A DNA stretch of 5,943 bases from Candidatus Rokuibacteriota bacterium. Lineage in GTDB: Bacteria > Methylomirabilota > Methylomirabilia > Rokubacteriales > CSP1-6. The stretch covers positions 1-5,943 of the forward strand of contig JACOVB010000063.1 of the NCBI GenBank assembly GCA_016177555.1, given 5' to 3'. The translations under genes and the position numbers were made by a program. The notes beneath the pieces are model-generated. The model searched no databases, was not told the origin of the DNA, and saw nothing but the letters and a program-made list of their open reading frames with translations. Every line of letters starts with the position of its first letter. Position 1 is the first letter of the stretch. This document shows positions 5,900 to 5,943 of the stretch, piece by piece.

Positions 5900-5943
5900 G
5901 GGGCAGACGGACCAACACCCTCCATGAGGCCATCGTGCCACGC

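Noticed and set aside
1..5943. Search by eye for CRISPR arrays, insertion-sequence ends, tRNA genes, attachment sites and toxin-antitoxin or defence genes.
   Set aside because: I found no regularly spaced repeats, no transposase motifs, no cloverleaf-like segment and no defence domains; the partial HNH fragment alone is not evidence for a defence system.

Overview
The window is GC-rich bacterial DNA holding one long minus-strand operon and the 3' end of an unrelated plus-strand gene. The organism is probably a Gram-negative soil or groundwater bacterium: the solute-binding protein has a plain secretory signal peptide with no lipobox, codon third positions are strongly G/C, and Liv-type transporters of this kind are abundant in Proteobacteria and in Candidatus Rokubacteria/Methylomirabilota. 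The lineage is inference only.

Layout, left to right. Positions 1-120 (+) are the last 39 codons of a probable HNH endonuclease cut by the window edge. Positions 121-205 are a very GC-rich convergent gap with a 9-bp stem-loop. Positions 206-1135 (-) are a creatininase-family metallohydrolase gene interrupted by an in-frame TAG at 455-457; the reading frame and the conserved family C-terminus continue beyond it. Upstream of it, in the order of transcription (right to left), come a periplasmic binding protein (4492-5607), LivH-like permease (3567-4451), LivM-like permease (2691-3560), LivG-like ATPase (1932-2687) and LivF-like ATPase (1196-1915). Positions 5608-5943 carry no convincing gene; they hold a strong ribosome binding site, GC-rich hairpins and a good sigma70-type promoter candidate at 5870-5899.

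How the genes work together: the five liv-like genes make a complete ABC importer of the hydrophobic amino acid uptake (HAAT) family, in the same K-H-M-G-F order as E. coli livKHMGF. Spacings of 3-16 nt between livH, M, G and F suggest translational coupling, while the 40-nt livK-livH gap holds a perfect 10-bp stem-loop that could set binding protein above permease. The creatininase-family gene follows livF by 60 nt with its own ribosome binding site, so the operon looks like an import-then-hydrolyse unit for an amide, lactam or related ring compound rather than a plain leucine transporter. The binding protein has four cysteines near the predicted ligand cleft, which also points to an unusual substrate or fold stabilisation.

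I do not see a wholly new system such as a defence island, CRISPR array or mobile element. The most notable points are the in-frame stop in the hydrolase, the hairpin just before livH, the cysteine-rich binding protein and the long structured leader.
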